Shown here: piece after piece, positions 31,661-43,352 of the stretch
Layout: each line of letters opens with the position of its first letter
Position numbering within the stretch: position 1 is the stretch's first letter
Source: CAWJPY01 sp963844865
GTDB taxonomy: Bacteria; Acidobacteriota; Thermoanaerobaculia; Thermoanaerobaculales; Sulfomarinibacteraceae
DNA length: 64,000 nt
NCBI GenBank assembly: GCA_963844865.1
Contig: CAWJPY010000009.1
Coordinates: 1 to 64,000 of the forward strand
Reading direction: 5' to 3'
The notes under the pieces: model-generated
Told to the model about the DNA's origin: nothing
Seen by the model: only the letters and a program-made list of their open reading frames with translations
Databases searched by the model: none
Program-made: the position numbers and the translations under genes

Positions 31661-32572
31661 CTACTCGGGCTCGGAGGTGACGGTGAAGGGCTGTCCCTTG
31701 CCGGCGAAGCGGATGTCGACCACGGTGCGCTGATCCTTCTTGATGGTGACGGTGGTGGCGCGCTCGCGACCCCCCCAGGTCGCCTCCAGCGGGTACTCGC
31801 CCACCGGGATGAAGGACAGGTTCAGCACCGGGCTGGTCTTCTCGATCAGCCGGCCCATGAAACGGAGCGTGCAGCTGGTGGGTGTGGAGTAGACGCGGAG
31901 GGACCCCTTGCCCTCCTGCACGACCTCGAACCTGCCCTCCGCCAGGTCGCCGCGGACCGTGACCTCGGCACCCGGCTCCACCTCTACCGAGCCGGAGAGT
32001 GGGGCGTGCCCCGGGGCGGTGAAGACAATCGTGTGGTGGCCGGCAGCCAGCCCCCCCAGGGAGAGACGGGAGATCTCCTTGGGATAGACCGTGCCGTCGA
32101 TCTCGACGGTGCACCGCTCGGGGGTGGAGAAGATCGTCAGGCTGCCGACCTCCGTCGCCTCCTCGGCAGGAGCGGGCAAAGCGGCAGGGCGGGCCGCCGC
32201 CGGTGGCGCGGGTTCTGCCTTCGGCTCGGGTGTGCTCCGCACCGCCCGCTGGGACATCGGCCGTGGCGTCGGCTCGGGGCTCGGTTCCGGCACCGCCCGA
32301 AACGCACCCACCCTGACCTCGAAAGGCACGTCATCGACCTCGATGGGGAAGTGCTGGGACAGGCAGCCGTCCTTCTCCACCCAGAGGCGGTGGCGACCCG
32401 GCGCGACGTCCGCGAGGTGGAGCCCGCCCTGGCCCGCCGTCGCGACCCCGACGAACGCGTCGTCGAGGTAGACGCGAACGCCCGGCTCGGAGAGGATCCG
32501 GACGTCACCTGCCGCCGCCGAAGCGGCGGCCATGAGCACGAGCCCCAGTGCGATCAACCAGGCGTTCCTCAT
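31661..32572 (-). CDS. Exported PEGA-domain protein, paralogue 2
   Basis: A 303-residue exported protein with signal peptide (WLIALGLVLMAAASAAA). It repeats the plan of the protein at 13533-14408: an initial unit EPGVRVYLDDAFVG, an APGRHRLWVEKDG turn, a proline-rich linker (about 105-140), a second unit PERCTVEIDGTVY with AAGHHTIVFTAPGH, and a final domain with GSLRVYSTPTSCTLRF, VGEYPLEAT and the ending TSEPE. The two share order, spacing and ending but are clearly diverged. It converges with acsA, with 12 bp between their stops. PEGA domains are surface-associated; the ligand is unknown. Confidence 0.75.
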   Translation of the reverse strand: MRNAWLIALGLVLMAAASAAAGDVRILSEPGVRVYLDDAFVGVATAGQGGLHLADVAPGRHRLWVEKDGCLSQHFPIEVDDVPFEVRVGAFRAVPEPSPEPTPRPMSQRAVRSTPEPKAEPAPPAAARPAALPAPAEEATEVGSLTIFSTPERCTVEIDGTVYPKEISRLSLGGLAAGHHTIVFTAPGHAPLSGSVEVEPGAEVTVRGDLAEGRFEVVQEGKGSLRVYSTPTSCTLRFMGRLIEKTSPVLNLSFIPVGEYPLEATWGGRERATTVTIKKDQRTVVDIRFAGKGQPFTVTSEPE

Positions 32573-32799
32573 CAGGCCTCCAGGGAACGTCGACGCCCCG
32601 CTGTCGGCGGACATGCCCAACGTTGGCGCGCGTTCGCGGCAATCCTGCTCAGGGTGGGGCAACCGCCGCTGGATTGCAAGGCTGGGCCGGGGCATTGTCT
32701 CCCGCGGCGCCCTGGCCCCGACGCCACGGTGCGGAATGCTAGCGGTGATCCCCGCAGTTAGCCTTCAACGTCCCGGGACCAGGGAGGACAGGAGCCCCC

Positions 32800-33720
32800 A
32801 TGGATCAGTCAACCAGCTTCGAGCGCGCGCTTGGATCGGTGATCGACAAGCTGGGCGGCTGGTACCACACCCTCGTGAACATGCTGCCCAACATCGTGTT
32901 GGTCATCGTCGTCGCGGTCGTCGTCTGGTTCCTGAGCCGAGGGGTGGCGAGAGTCTCCCGTCGGGGCCTGGAGCGGGTGATGACCCACGAGCACGTGGCC
33001 CGTCTCCTGGCCCGTCTGGCTGCGCTCGCCGTGCTGTTCTTCGGCGTCGTGCTGATGCTCGGCATCCTCCACCTCGACAAGGCCGTGGCCTCGCTCTTGG
33101 CCGGCGTCGGCATCCTCGGCCTGGCGGTGGGCTTCGCCGGCCAGGACCTGGCCGCCAACTTCATGGCCGGCCTGCTGCTGACCTTCCGCCATCCCTTCCG
33201 CACCGGCGACCTCATCCAGTCCGGCGACTTCTTCGGCCGAGTGGAGGAGATCGACCTGCGCTCGACCACCGGTCTCACCCTCCAGGGGCAGCGGGTGACC
33301 ATCCCCAACAAGACCGTGCTCGGCAACCCCATCATCAACTACAGCATCACCGGCCGGCGGCGGGTGGACCTCTCCTGCGGCGTCGCCTACGGCGACGACC
33401 TCCAGAAGGCCGCGGAGGTCGCGGTCCGGGCGGTGGAGTCGGTTCCGGCCCGGAACCGCGAGCAGCCGGTGGAGCTCTTCTACGAGGAGTTCGGCTCCAG
33501 CTCCATCAACTTCACGATCCGCTTCTGGATCTCCCCGGAGCAGAAGACCTTCCTCGAGGCCCGGAGCGATGCCATCAAGGCCATCAAGAAGGCCTTCGAC
33601 GAGGCCGGCATCACCATCCCCTTCCCGATCCGTACCTTGGACTTCGGGGTCGTGGGCGGCGAGCGGCTGGCCGAGCATCTGCGGGGCCTCGATCTTCCGA
33701 GGCGCGGAGAGCACAGCTGA
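32800..33720 (+). CDS. mscS: Small-conductance mechanosensitive channel (MscS family)
   Basis: A 306-residue inner-membrane channel that opens under membrane tension to protect against osmotic downshock. Three transmembrane helices occupy about 30-130, with the pore-lining helix rich in Gly and Ala (SLLAGVGILGLAVGFAGQDLAANFMAG). The beta domain follows (FRTGDLIQSGDFFGRVEEI, VTIPNKTVLGNPIINYS), then the alpha/beta C-terminal cage (INFTIRFWI, AFDEAGITIPFPIRTLD). GGGAGGACAGGAGCC lies before the ATG. Stand-alone gene; it converges with the DUF885 gene. Confidence 0.92.
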   Translation: MDQSTSFERALGSVIDKLGGWYHTLVNMLPNIVLVIVVAVVVWFLSRGVARVSRRGLERVMTHEHVARLLARLAALAVLFFGVVLMLGILHLDKAVASLLAGVGILGLAVGFAGQDLAANFMAGLLLTFRHPFRTGDLIQSGDFFGRVEEIDLRSTTGLTLQGQRVTIPNKTVLGNPIINYSITGRRRVDLSCGVAYGDDLQKAAEVAVRAVESVPARNREQPVELFYEEFGSSSINFTIRFWISPEQKTFLEARSDAIKAIKKAFDEAGITIPFPIRTLDFGVVGGERLAEHLRGLDLPRRGEHS

Positions 33721-33754
33721 TCTCACGAGAGCAGATCGCGTTGGGTTGGCTAGC

Positions 33755-33827
33755 GGGGGCGCCAGGCAACGTCGAAGACGGTTCGAGAAGCCCTTGCGCT
33801 TCATTTGCGACGGTGCCTGGCACCCCC
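33755..33827. repeat. Inverted repeat with GGTGCCTGGCACC palindrome
   Basis: GGGGGCGCCAGGCA (33755-33768) pairs with TGCCTGGCACCCCC (33814-33827) at 13 of 14 positions across a 45-base loop. The right arm also contains its own palindrome GGTGCCTGGCACC (33812-33824). It lies between convergent mscS and the DUF885 gene. The short palindrome looks like REP-type elements known between genes in other bacteria. Confidence 0.45.
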
Positions 33828-33868
33828 CATCTCCAAGCCGGAGCGCGGGGTCGCCTGTGGGGGAAGGA

Positions 33869-35719
33869 CTACGGAGAGACCCGCGGGCGCGCGACCCGTC
33901 GCGGCGGGGGCGGGAGCTTGGCCTCGATGTAGTCGTCCACCAGGCGCTCGAGCAGCGACAGGGGCAGGCAGTTGTGCAGCAGCACCGCCCGGTGGAACTC
34001 CTTGAGGTCGAACAGGTCCCCGAGCTCCTGGCGGGCGTGTTCGCGTAGCTCGAGGATCTTCAGCTCACCGATCTTGTAGGCGGTGAAGTAGCCGTTGTAG
34101 TAGAGGTACATGTCGATCTGCTGCGTCGATCCCTGCCGGCTGTAGCCGACCTCGTCGACGAAGTAGTCGATGGCCTGCTGGCGGCTCCAGCGGTGGTAGT
34201 GGAGGCCGGTGTCGACCACCAGTCGCGCCGCCCGCAGCAGCTCCCACTGCAGGCGGCCGACCTCGGAGTAGACGTCGTCGTCGTACCACCCGAGGTCTGC
34301 GACGAGGTGCTCGGCGTACAGGGCCCAGCCCTCGATGAAGGCGGTGTAGAAGCCGAGGGTCTTGGTGAACAGGGGCACGTCGAGCTCGTTGCCGATGGAG
34401 ATCTGGAAGTGGTGGCCGGGCACGGTCTCGTGGTAGACGATGGTGCGCATCCAGTACCTGTAGCTGTCGGACTCGTTGCCGATGTAGTAGGCCCCGGGCC
34501 GTGAGCCGTCCAGGGACCCGGGGACGTAGAAGCCCCCCGACGCGAGCCCGATGAGGATCACCTCGGTCTCGGGCGCGATGTCGAAGGCCTCCTTCAGGTC
34601 CTCTTCGGCCTGGCGGATGAAGCTCTCGTTGAGGGCCAGGATCTGGTTGGCCGGGACGATCCCCGAGTCCACGCCGGCCCGATTGAAGCCGTCGGAGAAG
34701 CTGATGTCCGCCGGGTAGCCCAGGGTGCGGAAGACGCGGCGGACCTCGCCCTGGATCCGGGCCACCTCGTCGAGGCCGATCTGGTGGATCTCGGCCGGGG
34801 TCAGCTCGGTGGTGGTGTGATGGCGCACCCGGGAGGCGTAGAAGCGGTCCCCGTCCGGCAGCTGCCAGAGGCCGTTCATGGGCGGCGCGTGGGGGATCTG
34901 CTCCTCCAGGCGGGCCACGAGCGCCTGATAGGCAGGGATCACCGAGGTGTTGATCGCGCTCTCGGCCCGGGTCAGGAGCTCGAGCCGCTGGACCGCGCCG
35001 AGCCCGGGGATGGACTGCGTCTTCTCCGCCAACGTGGTATAGAAGGACAGGTACCTGGCGCTCCCGGGGACGATGCCCCGGAGCTGGTACGCCGCCCGCT
35101 CGAGCATCTGCGCCGGTGCCATGATGCCTTGGGCCTGGCTGTCGCCCAGGTTCTGGACGAGGCAGCCGAGGTGGTCGTCGACCTCCTGGAGGCGGCTGAC
35201 ATAGTCCTCGGCGTTGTCCACCGTCGCCAGGGGGTGGTCGTCCTCGAGGAAGCGCATGAGCTCGTTCTGGGCGCTGAACCCGTGGGTGACGGGGTAGAAG
35301 TGGTACATGAACTCGTGCTCGGCCGCCCAGTCCGCGAGCACCCGGGAGTAGGAGTCGAAGCTGATCTGCTGCTCGTCGTCGAGCGTGGACCGATCGTAGG
35401 TGGCGAGGATGTCGCGAATCCCCTCCTTGAGCCGATAGGTGTCGTCCACGAAGGCGTAGCACAGGTTGTCCAGGTGGTCGTCCCTGATCCCCAGCTCGCG
35501 CGACAGCCCCAGCGACGTCACGAGCTGAGGGCTCCTCAGCAGCACCTGCTCGTAGGACGCGTCCACGAACTCGTGGAAGGGCAGGTCGCGCAGGCCGTCG
35601 AGGATGCTCTCGATGTCCGCCGACTGCTGGCCCCACACGGCCCTCCAGGGCGCGGCCAGCACCAGGACAGTCAGCAACCATGCTGGACCCGAGTGGACGC
35701 GGGAGGTTCTCGTGGTCAT
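33869..35719 (-). CDS. DUF885 zinc metallopeptidase-like protein
   Basis: A 616-residue exported protein of the DUF885 family, which is related to M3-like zinc peptidases. The N-terminus has a signal peptide (WLLTVLVLAAPWRAVWG). The zinc motif HETVPGHHFQ is at about 430-439, preceded by a long helical region and followed by EGWALYAEHL, the conserved downstream metal-ligand segment. The family's exact substrates are poorly known, but oligopeptide hydrolysis is the usual proposal. ATG at 35719 gives the signal peptide at the right distance. Its start is divergent from the phosphatase-receptor gene, 141 bp away. Confidence 0.8.
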   Translation of the reverse strand: MTTRTSRVHSGPAWLLTVLVLAAPWRAVWGQQSADIESILDGLRDLPFHEFVDASYEQVLLRSPQLVTSLGLSRELGIRDDHLDNLCYAFVDDTYRLKEGIRDILATYDRSTLDDEQQISFDSYSRVLADWAAEHEFMYHFYPVTHGFSAQNELMRFLEDDHPLATVDNAEDYVSRLQEVDDHLGCLVQNLGDSQAQGIMAPAQMLERAAYQLRGIVPGSARYLSFYTTLAEKTQSIPGLGAVQRLELLTRAESAINTSVIPAYQALVARLEEQIPHAPPMNGLWQLPDGDRFYASRVRHHTTTELTPAEIHQIGLDEVARIQGEVRRVFRTLGYPADISFSDGFNRAGVDSGIVPANQILALNESFIRQAEEDLKEAFDIAPETEVILIGLASGGFYVPGSLDGSRPGAYYIGNESDSYRYWMRTIVYHETVPGHHFQISIGNELDVPLFTKTLGFYTAFIEGWALYAEHLVADLGWYDDDVYSEVGRLQWELLRAARLVVDTGLHYHRWSRQQAIDYFVDEVGYSRQGSTQQIDMYLYYNGYFTAYKIGELKILELREHARQELGDLFDLKEFHRAVLLHNCLPLSLLERLVDDYIEAKLPPPPRRVARPRVSP

Positions 35720-35860
35720 GGGCGTGTCTCGGTGGATTCTACGCAGGGACGAGCGCGGGGGTTTCCGGGACGTGGGCAAGGTCAGGCCCGTGTCCGGGAG
35801 GTTCGGTTGCCGCCGCCTGCTCAACCCCGGCCCCCACGGACGCGTACAATCTCAAGGACC

Positions 35861-37960
35861 ATGTCGAGCGAGCACCGGACCGGACCGCGCGGGGAGTCTC
35901 CGCGACGACCGATGGGCATCCACCCTGATGTAGTGCGTGCAGCGGCCTTCGCGTTGCTCGCCGTCCTGGCCGTAATGCCGGCCGCGGCACAGCTCGGCCT
36001 GCCCGACCCGGTGGTGCTCGAAGGGGCGCTCGACGAGCGGGTGTGGATCGCCGATGGGTGGCGCTACCACCCGGGAGACGCTCCCGCCTGGGCCGCCCCC
36101 GGCTTCGACGACTCGGCGTGGCCGGTGGTCGCGTCGACGATGCGCGATCCCGAGACGATGCCCGGTGGTTGGCCCGGCATCGGCTGGTTCCGCCGTCGCA
36201 TCGTGCTCGGGGAAGGCATGCCGGCGACCGCCCTCGGCCTGCGGGCGGAGCACTACGGGGCCTCCGAGATCTACCTCGACGGCCGGCTCGTGGCGCGCTT
36301 CGGCACGGTCGCCGCCACCGCGGAGGCGGAGCGCCCCGTGTACCCGAACGACTTCGTGGGCGTCGCCCTCGAACCCGGCACGGTCCACGTGCTCGCGGTG
36401 CGCTACTCCAACGCGAAGGGGAACGTGTACGCGGGGTGGGCTCACGGGTTCCAGATCAACATCAGGAGCGTCGAGTCCGCGGGCCGTGCCTACCACCGCT
36501 GGACCATGATGATCACCGGGTGGCAGATCGGCTTCGGCGGCGCGTTCGCGGCGCTCGCTCTGCTACACCTCCTGCTGTTCGCTTTCCGCCCACGGGGCCG
36601 GGAGAACCTGGCGGTCGCAGCGTACACCGGGCTGCTCGCCACGGAGCTCATGATCACCATCCCTCTCAGGCTGACGACCGACGTGGCCGGGCGCCTCGCC
36701 CTTTTCAAGCCGGCCCACACCATCATGGTGGTGACGGTGCTGGTGGGCCTCGGCATCGAGCACCTCTTGCTGCGCCGGCGGCCGAGCGCCTTCGCGTGGG
36801 TGGTGGGCGCCGGCGGTCTCCTGCTGGCCGGCTGGGTGTGGAGCTGGTCCGAGTTCCGATCCTCCAACCCGTACGGCACCGCGTTCCTGCTCGCCGCGTT
36901 CGGCGAGATGCTCCGCGTGGCGCTGGCCGCGGTGTCGCGGAGGGTGCCCGACGCCTGGATCGTGGCCGTCGGCTTCGTGCCGATCGCCGCTATCGCGGTG
37001 TTCCAGGGCGCCTGGGACCTGGTCGGCCTGGATCGGATGATCGAGATTCCCGCCCCGGTCGCGCTCCTGCCCATCGCGCTCGCCTTCTCCGTCTTCCTGT
37101 CGCGCCGGACCGCCCGCACCAGCCGGCAGCTCGAGGTCAAGCTCGCCGAGGTGGGGGAGCTGTCGGCGCGGGCCATCGAGCAGGAGCGGCGGGTCGCGGA
37201 GCAGGAGGCGGAGCGGCGGCTCCTGGAGGCCGAGAGCCGTCGCCGGAGCGAGGAGCTCGAGGTCGCGCGAAGGCTCCAGGTGGCCATGCTCCCGAGGACG
37301 CTTCCCGAGATCGAGGGCTTCGATCTCGCCTTCCGGATGGTCACCGCCACGGAGGTGGGCGGCGACTACGTGGACGTGCGCTCTCCCGGTCGCGACGGGA
37401 CGCTGCTCGCGGTGGGCGACGCGACCAGCCACGGCCTCCACGCGGGCATGGTGGTGGGGGTTGCGAAGAGCCTGTTTCAGAGCGCGGCGCCCGACGACGA
37501 TCCGGTGCAGGTACTGCACCGGATCGGCAGTGGCCTGGACGCCATGGACGAGCGTCACGCCAGCATGGCCATGGCGGTGCTGCGCCTGCAGCGGCGTCGC
37601 CTGACGTTGTCCTCGGCCGGCATGCCGCCGGTGCTCGTCCTGCACGGCTCCAGCCGCGCCGTCGATGAGGTCCTGCTGCCCGGAGTTCCCCTCGGTACCC
37701 TGTCCGCAGCCATCTATCAGCAGCGAGAGGTCGAGCTGGAGAACGGCGACGTCGTGGTGGTGATGACCGACGGCCTGGTGGAGGCGCTCGACGAGCAGGG
37801 CCGGATGTTCGGCTACGAGCGCACCGCAGCGGAGCTGGCGAAGCTGGCCGGTCGGCCGGCGGCCGAGGTGGTCGGCGCCTTGCTCGACGCCGTGAACGCG
37901 CACCTCGGCGGCGCCACACCGCCGGACGACGTCACCCTGGTCGCCCTGGTCGTGCGGTGA
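35861..37960 (+). CDS. 7TM sensor with SpoIIE-type PP2C phosphatase
   Basis: A 699-residue membrane receptor. A signal peptide (AFALLAVLAVMPAAA) is followed by an extracytoplasmic beta-sandwich of carbohydrate-binding type (about 50-195, with WYRRRIVL-like strand WFRRRIVL and DGRLVARFG), seven transmembrane helices (about 210-395; 7TMR-DISM plan), a long coiled coil (about 400-455) and a PP2C/SpoIIE phosphatase domain with EVGGDYVDV, VGDATSHGLHAG, MTDGLVEALD and the closing PPDDVTLV metal-binding aspartates. Such proteins dephosphorylate anti-sigma antagonists in a partner-switching cascade; no such antagonist is encoded nearby. ATG at 35861 is chosen as the longest plausible start; 35912 is an alternative. 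Confidence 0.85.
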   Translation: MSSEHRTGPRGESPRRPMGIHPDVVRAAAFALLAVLAVMPAAAQLGLPDPVVLEGALDERVWIADGWRYHPGDAPAWAAPGFDDSAWPVVASTMRDPETMPGGWPGIGWFRRRIVLGEGMPATALGLRAEHYGASEIYLDGRLVARFGTVAATAEAERPVYPNDFVGVALEPGTVHVLAVRYSNAKGNVYAGWAHGFQINIRSVESAGRAYHRWTMMITGWQIGFGGAFAALALLHLLLFAFRPRGRENLAVAAYTGLLATELMITIPLRLTTDVAGRLALFKPAHTIMVVTVLVGLGIEHLLLRRRPSAFAWVVGAGGLLLAGWVWSWSEFRSSNPYGTAFLLAAFGEMLRVALAAVSRRVPDAWIVAVGFVPIAAIAVFQGAWDLVGLDRMIEIPAPVALLPIALAFSVFLSRRTARTSRQLEVKLAEVGELSARAIEQERRVAEQEAERRLLEAESRRRSEELEVARRLQVAMLPRTLPEIEGFDLAFRMVTATEVGGDYVDVRSPGRDGTLLAVGDATSHGLHAGMVVGVAKSLFQSAAPDDDPVQVLHRIGSGLDAMDERHASMAMAVLRLQRRRLTLSSAGMPPVLVLHGSSRAVDEVLLPGVPLGTLSAAIYQQREVELENGDVVVVMTDGLVEALDEQGRMFGYERTAAELAKLAGRPAAEVVGALLDAVNAHLGGATPPDDVTLVALVVR

Positions 37961-38069
37961 CCTGATCTGCCCTTTCTGCTCGGATTGAAATATTAGATAA
38001 AGCATTGACGTTGACGCCTCCGAATCGTGACCACTGGGCTCCACCAGAGCTCGCAACAGGAGGTGAATC

Positions 38070-39436
38070 ATGAGAGTGAACCTTTCCGCTGTATCGACGG
38101 TCCTGGTAGCGGCCCTGGCGTCCACAGTCAGCGCAGGCACGCCACTGAACGCCATCTTCACTGACGATGGCACGGCGGGGCGGACGCCCGGCGAGGCCCG
38201 GGTGCGGGTGCTCCACGCGTCGCCCGACGCACCCGCCGTGGATGTCTGGATCAACGGCACAAAAACTATAACAAATCTTGAATTCGAGGAGCTCACCGAC
38301 TTCCTGTCCGTTCCCCCCGCGACCTACCAGGTACAAGTGGTGCCCAGCGGCGCCACAGAGCCGGTCGTGATCGCGGCCGACCTGCCACTCGCGGCGGACA
38401 CGGACTACACCGTCATCGCCACCGGCGAGCTCGCTTCCATCACGCCCGTCGTCCTGACGGGTCCGAGCGACGCGCCGGCCGCGGGCATGGCGTGGGTGCG
38501 CTTTTCCCACGGCTCGCCAGATGCTCCGGCGGTGGACATCACGCTGCCTGACGGGACCGTGCTCATGGGCGACGTGGCGTTCCAGGAGGTGAGCGATTAC
38601 GTACCGGTCCCGGCCGGCACCTATGACCTCGAGGCCCGCCTGGCGGGTACCAGCACGGTCGCCCTCGAGATCGACAATGTCAGCGTCGCCGGCGGCGGTA
38701 TCTACACGGCGTACGCCACCGGCCTGGCCGCCGACATCGGTGTGCGCGACGAGCTCGTCTTCCTTCCCGCGGCGGCCCGAGCCAAGGGCGTGGGGAGCTC
38801 GTTCTTCCTGACGGACGTGGACATCAACAACGCCGGCCGGGGGACCGCCAGCTTCGAGTTCCTGTGGCTGCCTCGCGACACCGACAACGCCGTTCCCGTC
38901 GCTTCCCAGACCTTCTCGGTCGCCCCGGGACGGGTCCTGCGCGTCGAGGATGTGCTCGGCAGCGTCTTCGGGGTGCCGGACGGCACGGACGCGGTGGGCG
39001 CCCTGGCCCTCGTCTCGGACCGCTCCGACCTGCTGGTGTTCTCACGCACGTACAACCGGGCGGCGAACGGCACCTACGGCCAGGCCATGCCCGGCTTCGC
39101 GGCCGACGAGCTGATCCCGGCCGGCAGCAAGCGGCGCATCCTGTACTTCACCGAGGACGGGCGGTTCCGCTCCAACATCGGCGTCCTCAACGGCGTCGGC
39201 TCGCCCCATGACCGTCAAGTGGGAGCGTTACACCTCGCGGGGGTGCTGGTGGAGGCCGCCGAGGCCGAGCTGCCACCCTGGGGCAACACCCAGATCAACC
39301 GCGTCTTCCGCGGCGAGGCCCCGGTGCAGGGGGGGTACATCGACGTCTGGACCGAGACCGAGGGGGGAGCTTCATGGCCTACGGCTCGGTGGCGGACGAG
39401 AAGACCTCCGACCCGATCACGGTGTTCCCACGTTGA
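38070..39436 (+). CDS. Exported DUF4397 protein, with three indels near its end
   Basis: A secreted protein of about 455 residues. CAGGAGGTGAATC precedes the ATG, followed by a signal peptide. Two DUF4397 beta domains start with LHASPDAPAVDVWING and SHGSPDAPAVDITLPDG. The rest is another beta region (FLTDVDINNAG, VLNGVGSP). The frame is disturbed by an extra C near 39203-39207 (true reading SPMTVKWERYTS), a missing G near 39239-39244, and a missing G in the run at 39361-39366. With these repaired the protein ends VADEKTSDPITVFPR at the TGA 39434-39436; without them the frame runs on to 39602. DUF4397 proteins are mostly cell-surface or secreted; function unknown. AT-rich sequence at 37980-38005 may hold the promoter. 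Confidence 0.7.
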
Positions 39437-39466
39437 CCGTGACGACGAGTATCTGAACTCTCGACG

Positions 39467-39496
39467 CCGAGGGGGCTCCGGCCCCCTCGGTTTCGT
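39467..39496 (+). terminator. Rho-independent terminator after DUF4397 gene
   Basis: A perfect 10-bp stem, CCGAGGGGGC (39467-39476) and GCCCCCTCGG (39481-39490), with tetraloop TCCG and a T-rich TTTCGTCGTT tail. It lies 30 bp past the repaired stop, which supports that stop over the longer frame. Confidence 0.8.
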
Positions 39497-39558
39497 CGTT
39501 GATCCGGGCGCCGCGCTCCACGGGCTGGGAGGCACGGCGGAGGGAGAAGCGGTCGCCG

Positions 39559-41068
<1,510 letters not shown>

Positions 41069-41322
41069 GGTCCGGCCTCCGTTCGCCATCGGCGACGATC
41101 GCGTCGCTCATCGGGCTGTCGCCGCTCGACAAGGATAGCGTCGCCCTTCATCGCGGGTGGATGGGAAATATGCTGCATCCGGCGATTGTCAACCATAGAG
41201 ACCGTGAGACGAGGCGAGCGCGAGGACGTCACATACTCACCGTTTCTCGAGAGACGAGGACCGTGGGAATGTTTCGTCCTGCGAACAAACGATCTGAGAA
41301 ACCCGATGAAAGGCAGGCTGTC

Positions 41323-42871
41323 ATGGCGAAGAACCCCCTCCAGACGTCCGGTCCGCGGTTGACCACGCTGCACGGGACGCGCACTCCACGATCGGCTGTC
41401 GTGCTCCTTGTGGCGGGCCTGTTCCTGCTGCCCGGCTGCGGCCCCCGGGGCAGTCGGGGCGAGGGTCCGTACCAGGAATCGGCGCCTTCGGGCGGCGGCG
41501 GGTCATCCCAGCCCGCAGCCGCCGCGTCGTCCGGGGGAGGCGCCATGTCGGAAGCCCTGGCCGGCGCCATCATCCGGGTCGCGAAGCAGAACATCCCGGC
41601 GGTCGTCCACATCCAGATCACGGAGACGCAGGAGGTCGCCAACCCCCTCTCCCCGTTCGCGAACAGCCCGGAGTTCCGCTACTTCTTCGGCATCCCCAAG
41701 AACATGCCCAGGAAGTACAAGAAGGAGATGGTGGGCATCGGCTCCGGGATCCTCATGGACAAGGAAGGCCACATCCTCACCAACAACCACGTGGTCGCCG
41801 GAGCGACCCAGATCCAGGTCCTGCTGTCCGACGGCAGGCAGTTCCCGGGCAACGTCGTGGGTACGGATCCCAAGACCGACCTGGCGGTCATCCAGATCTC
41901 GGTGTCGGACCCCCTGCCCTTCCTGACCTTCGGTGACTCGGACAAGGTGGAGGTGGGCCAGTGGGTGGTGGCGATCGGCCAGCCGGAGGGTCTCAATGAG
42001 AGCGTCACCCAGGGCATCATCAGTGCCAAGCACCGCGCCGGGCTCTCCGAGCCGAGCAGCTACCAGGACTTCCTGCAGACCGACGCGGCCATCAACCCGG
42101 GCAACAGCGGCGGGCCGCTCCTGACCCTGGACAGCAAGGTGATCGGGGTCAATGCGCGATCCTGTCCCAGTCCGGCGGGTTCAGGGCATCGGCTTCGCCA
42201 TTCCCAGCAACATGGCCGTCTACGTCGCCAAGCAGCTCATCGACCACGGCAAGGTGGAGCGCGGCTGGCTCGGGATCACGGTCAGCGACATCTCTCCCCA
42301 GGCGGCCCAGAAGATGGGCGATGCGACGGGGCACGGGGCCGTCGTCGCGGGTGTGGTCAAGGGAGGGCCCGCGGATCAGGCCGGGCTGCAGAAGGGTGAT
42401 GTCGTCATCGAGTATGACGGTCAGGCCGTGGCGAACGCCAGTGCGCTCCGCAACGAGGTGTCGATGACCACGGCGGGGACGAAGGTGGACATGACGATCG
42501 TTCGCGACGGCAAGAAGATGACGGTCTCGGTCACGGTGGGCAGCATGGAGCAGGCGCAGAAGCTCCTCGTCGCCGATGCCCAGAAGCGGCTGGGGGGCCA
42601 GTTCTCCTCCGTGACCGCTGACCTGGCGAAGAGGATCGGACTGCCCTACCGGCTCGGCGTGGTGGTGACGTCCGTGAGCTCCAAGAGCCCTCTCGGGCAG
42701 GCCGGTTTCGAGAAGGGGGACCTGATCCTGGAGATCAACGGACATCCCATCTCAGGCGCCCAGGACCTCGACGCGATCGTGAGCACCCTGCCGACGGGCC
42801 AGAAGATCATGCTGCTCGCGGTGGACCACCGCAGCGGACGCGAGGCTCAGGTCCCGGTGGTCCTGCAGTAG
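41323..42871 (+). CDS. degP: DegP/HtrA-like serine protease lipoprotein
   Basis: Periplasmic quality-control protease with a trypsin-like domain and two PDZ domains. The catalytic triad segments are GHILTNNHVVAG (His), DLAVIQI (Asp) and INPGNSGGPL (Ser). The PDZ domains start near RGWLGITVSD and GVVVTSVSSKSPLGQAG. The N-terminus has a lipobox LLPGC, so it is membrane-anchored. Two single-base losses, near 42154 (after VIGVN) and near 42184 (before GIGFAIPSN), break the frame between the protease and PDZ1; repair gives the continuous GVNAAILSQSGGFRGIGFAIPSN with about 516 residues. ATG at 41323 is chosen; 41269 is an in-frame alternative. Confidence 0.88.
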
Positions 42872-42953
42872 GGGGAGGGCGGATCCGTCGCGTCCCGCCA
42901 CTGTCGGTGGGAGCGCCCTTGTGTGGTCGGCCGCCGGGTCGTAGAGTCGAGGC

Positions 42954-43331
42954 ATGAGCAACGGCGATCTTTACACCGGGGGCTGCATGTGTGGCGCGGT
43001 GCGCTTCGCCGCCCGCGGGGACCCGAAGTGGACCGCCTACTGCCACTGCGCGAGCTGCCGCAAGCACACCGGGGCGCCGGTGGCGGCCTACGCCGGGTAC
43101 ACGACCGACAGGGTGACGTTCACGACCGGCGGACCGACCTTCTACGCTTCCTCGCCGGGGGTCCGGCGTGGGTTCTGTGCCGTCTGCGGGTCGACCCTCA
43201 CCTACCAGGGGGACCGTTGGCCGGGGGAGATCCACCTCCACGTGGGGGCGTTCGACGATCCGGCCGCGTTTCCCCCCCATGGCCAGGCCTTCCCTCAGGA
43301 GCGTCTGCCCTGGCTGCACCTGGCCGAGTAA
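42954..43331 (+). CDS. GFA-family zinc protein
   Basis: A 125-residue member of the glutathione-dependent formaldehyde-activating (GFA)/CENP-V family. The zinc ligands are visible as CMCGAV (Cys11 and 13), YCHCASC and FCAVCGSTL, the three cysteine groups of the fold. Despite the family name most members have no known substrate. Start ATG at 42954; there is only a weak ribosome site. It lies 80 bp after the DegP-like gene on the same strand and may be read through from it. Confidence 0.8.
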   Translation: MSNGDLYTGGCMCGAVRFAARGDPKWTAYCHCASCRKHTGAPVAAYAGYTTDRVTFTTGGPTFYASSPGVRRGFCAVCGSTLTYQGDRWPGEIHLHVGAFDDPAAFPPHGQAFPQERLPWLHLAE

Positions 43332-43352
43332 GGCGCAGGGCCGCCGTGGCGG

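Noticed and set aside
34784..35860. Upstream extension of the SpoIIE receptor frame.
   Set aside because: It is antisense to the DUF885 gene and lacks signal-peptide logic; the start at 35861 precedes a proper signal sequence.
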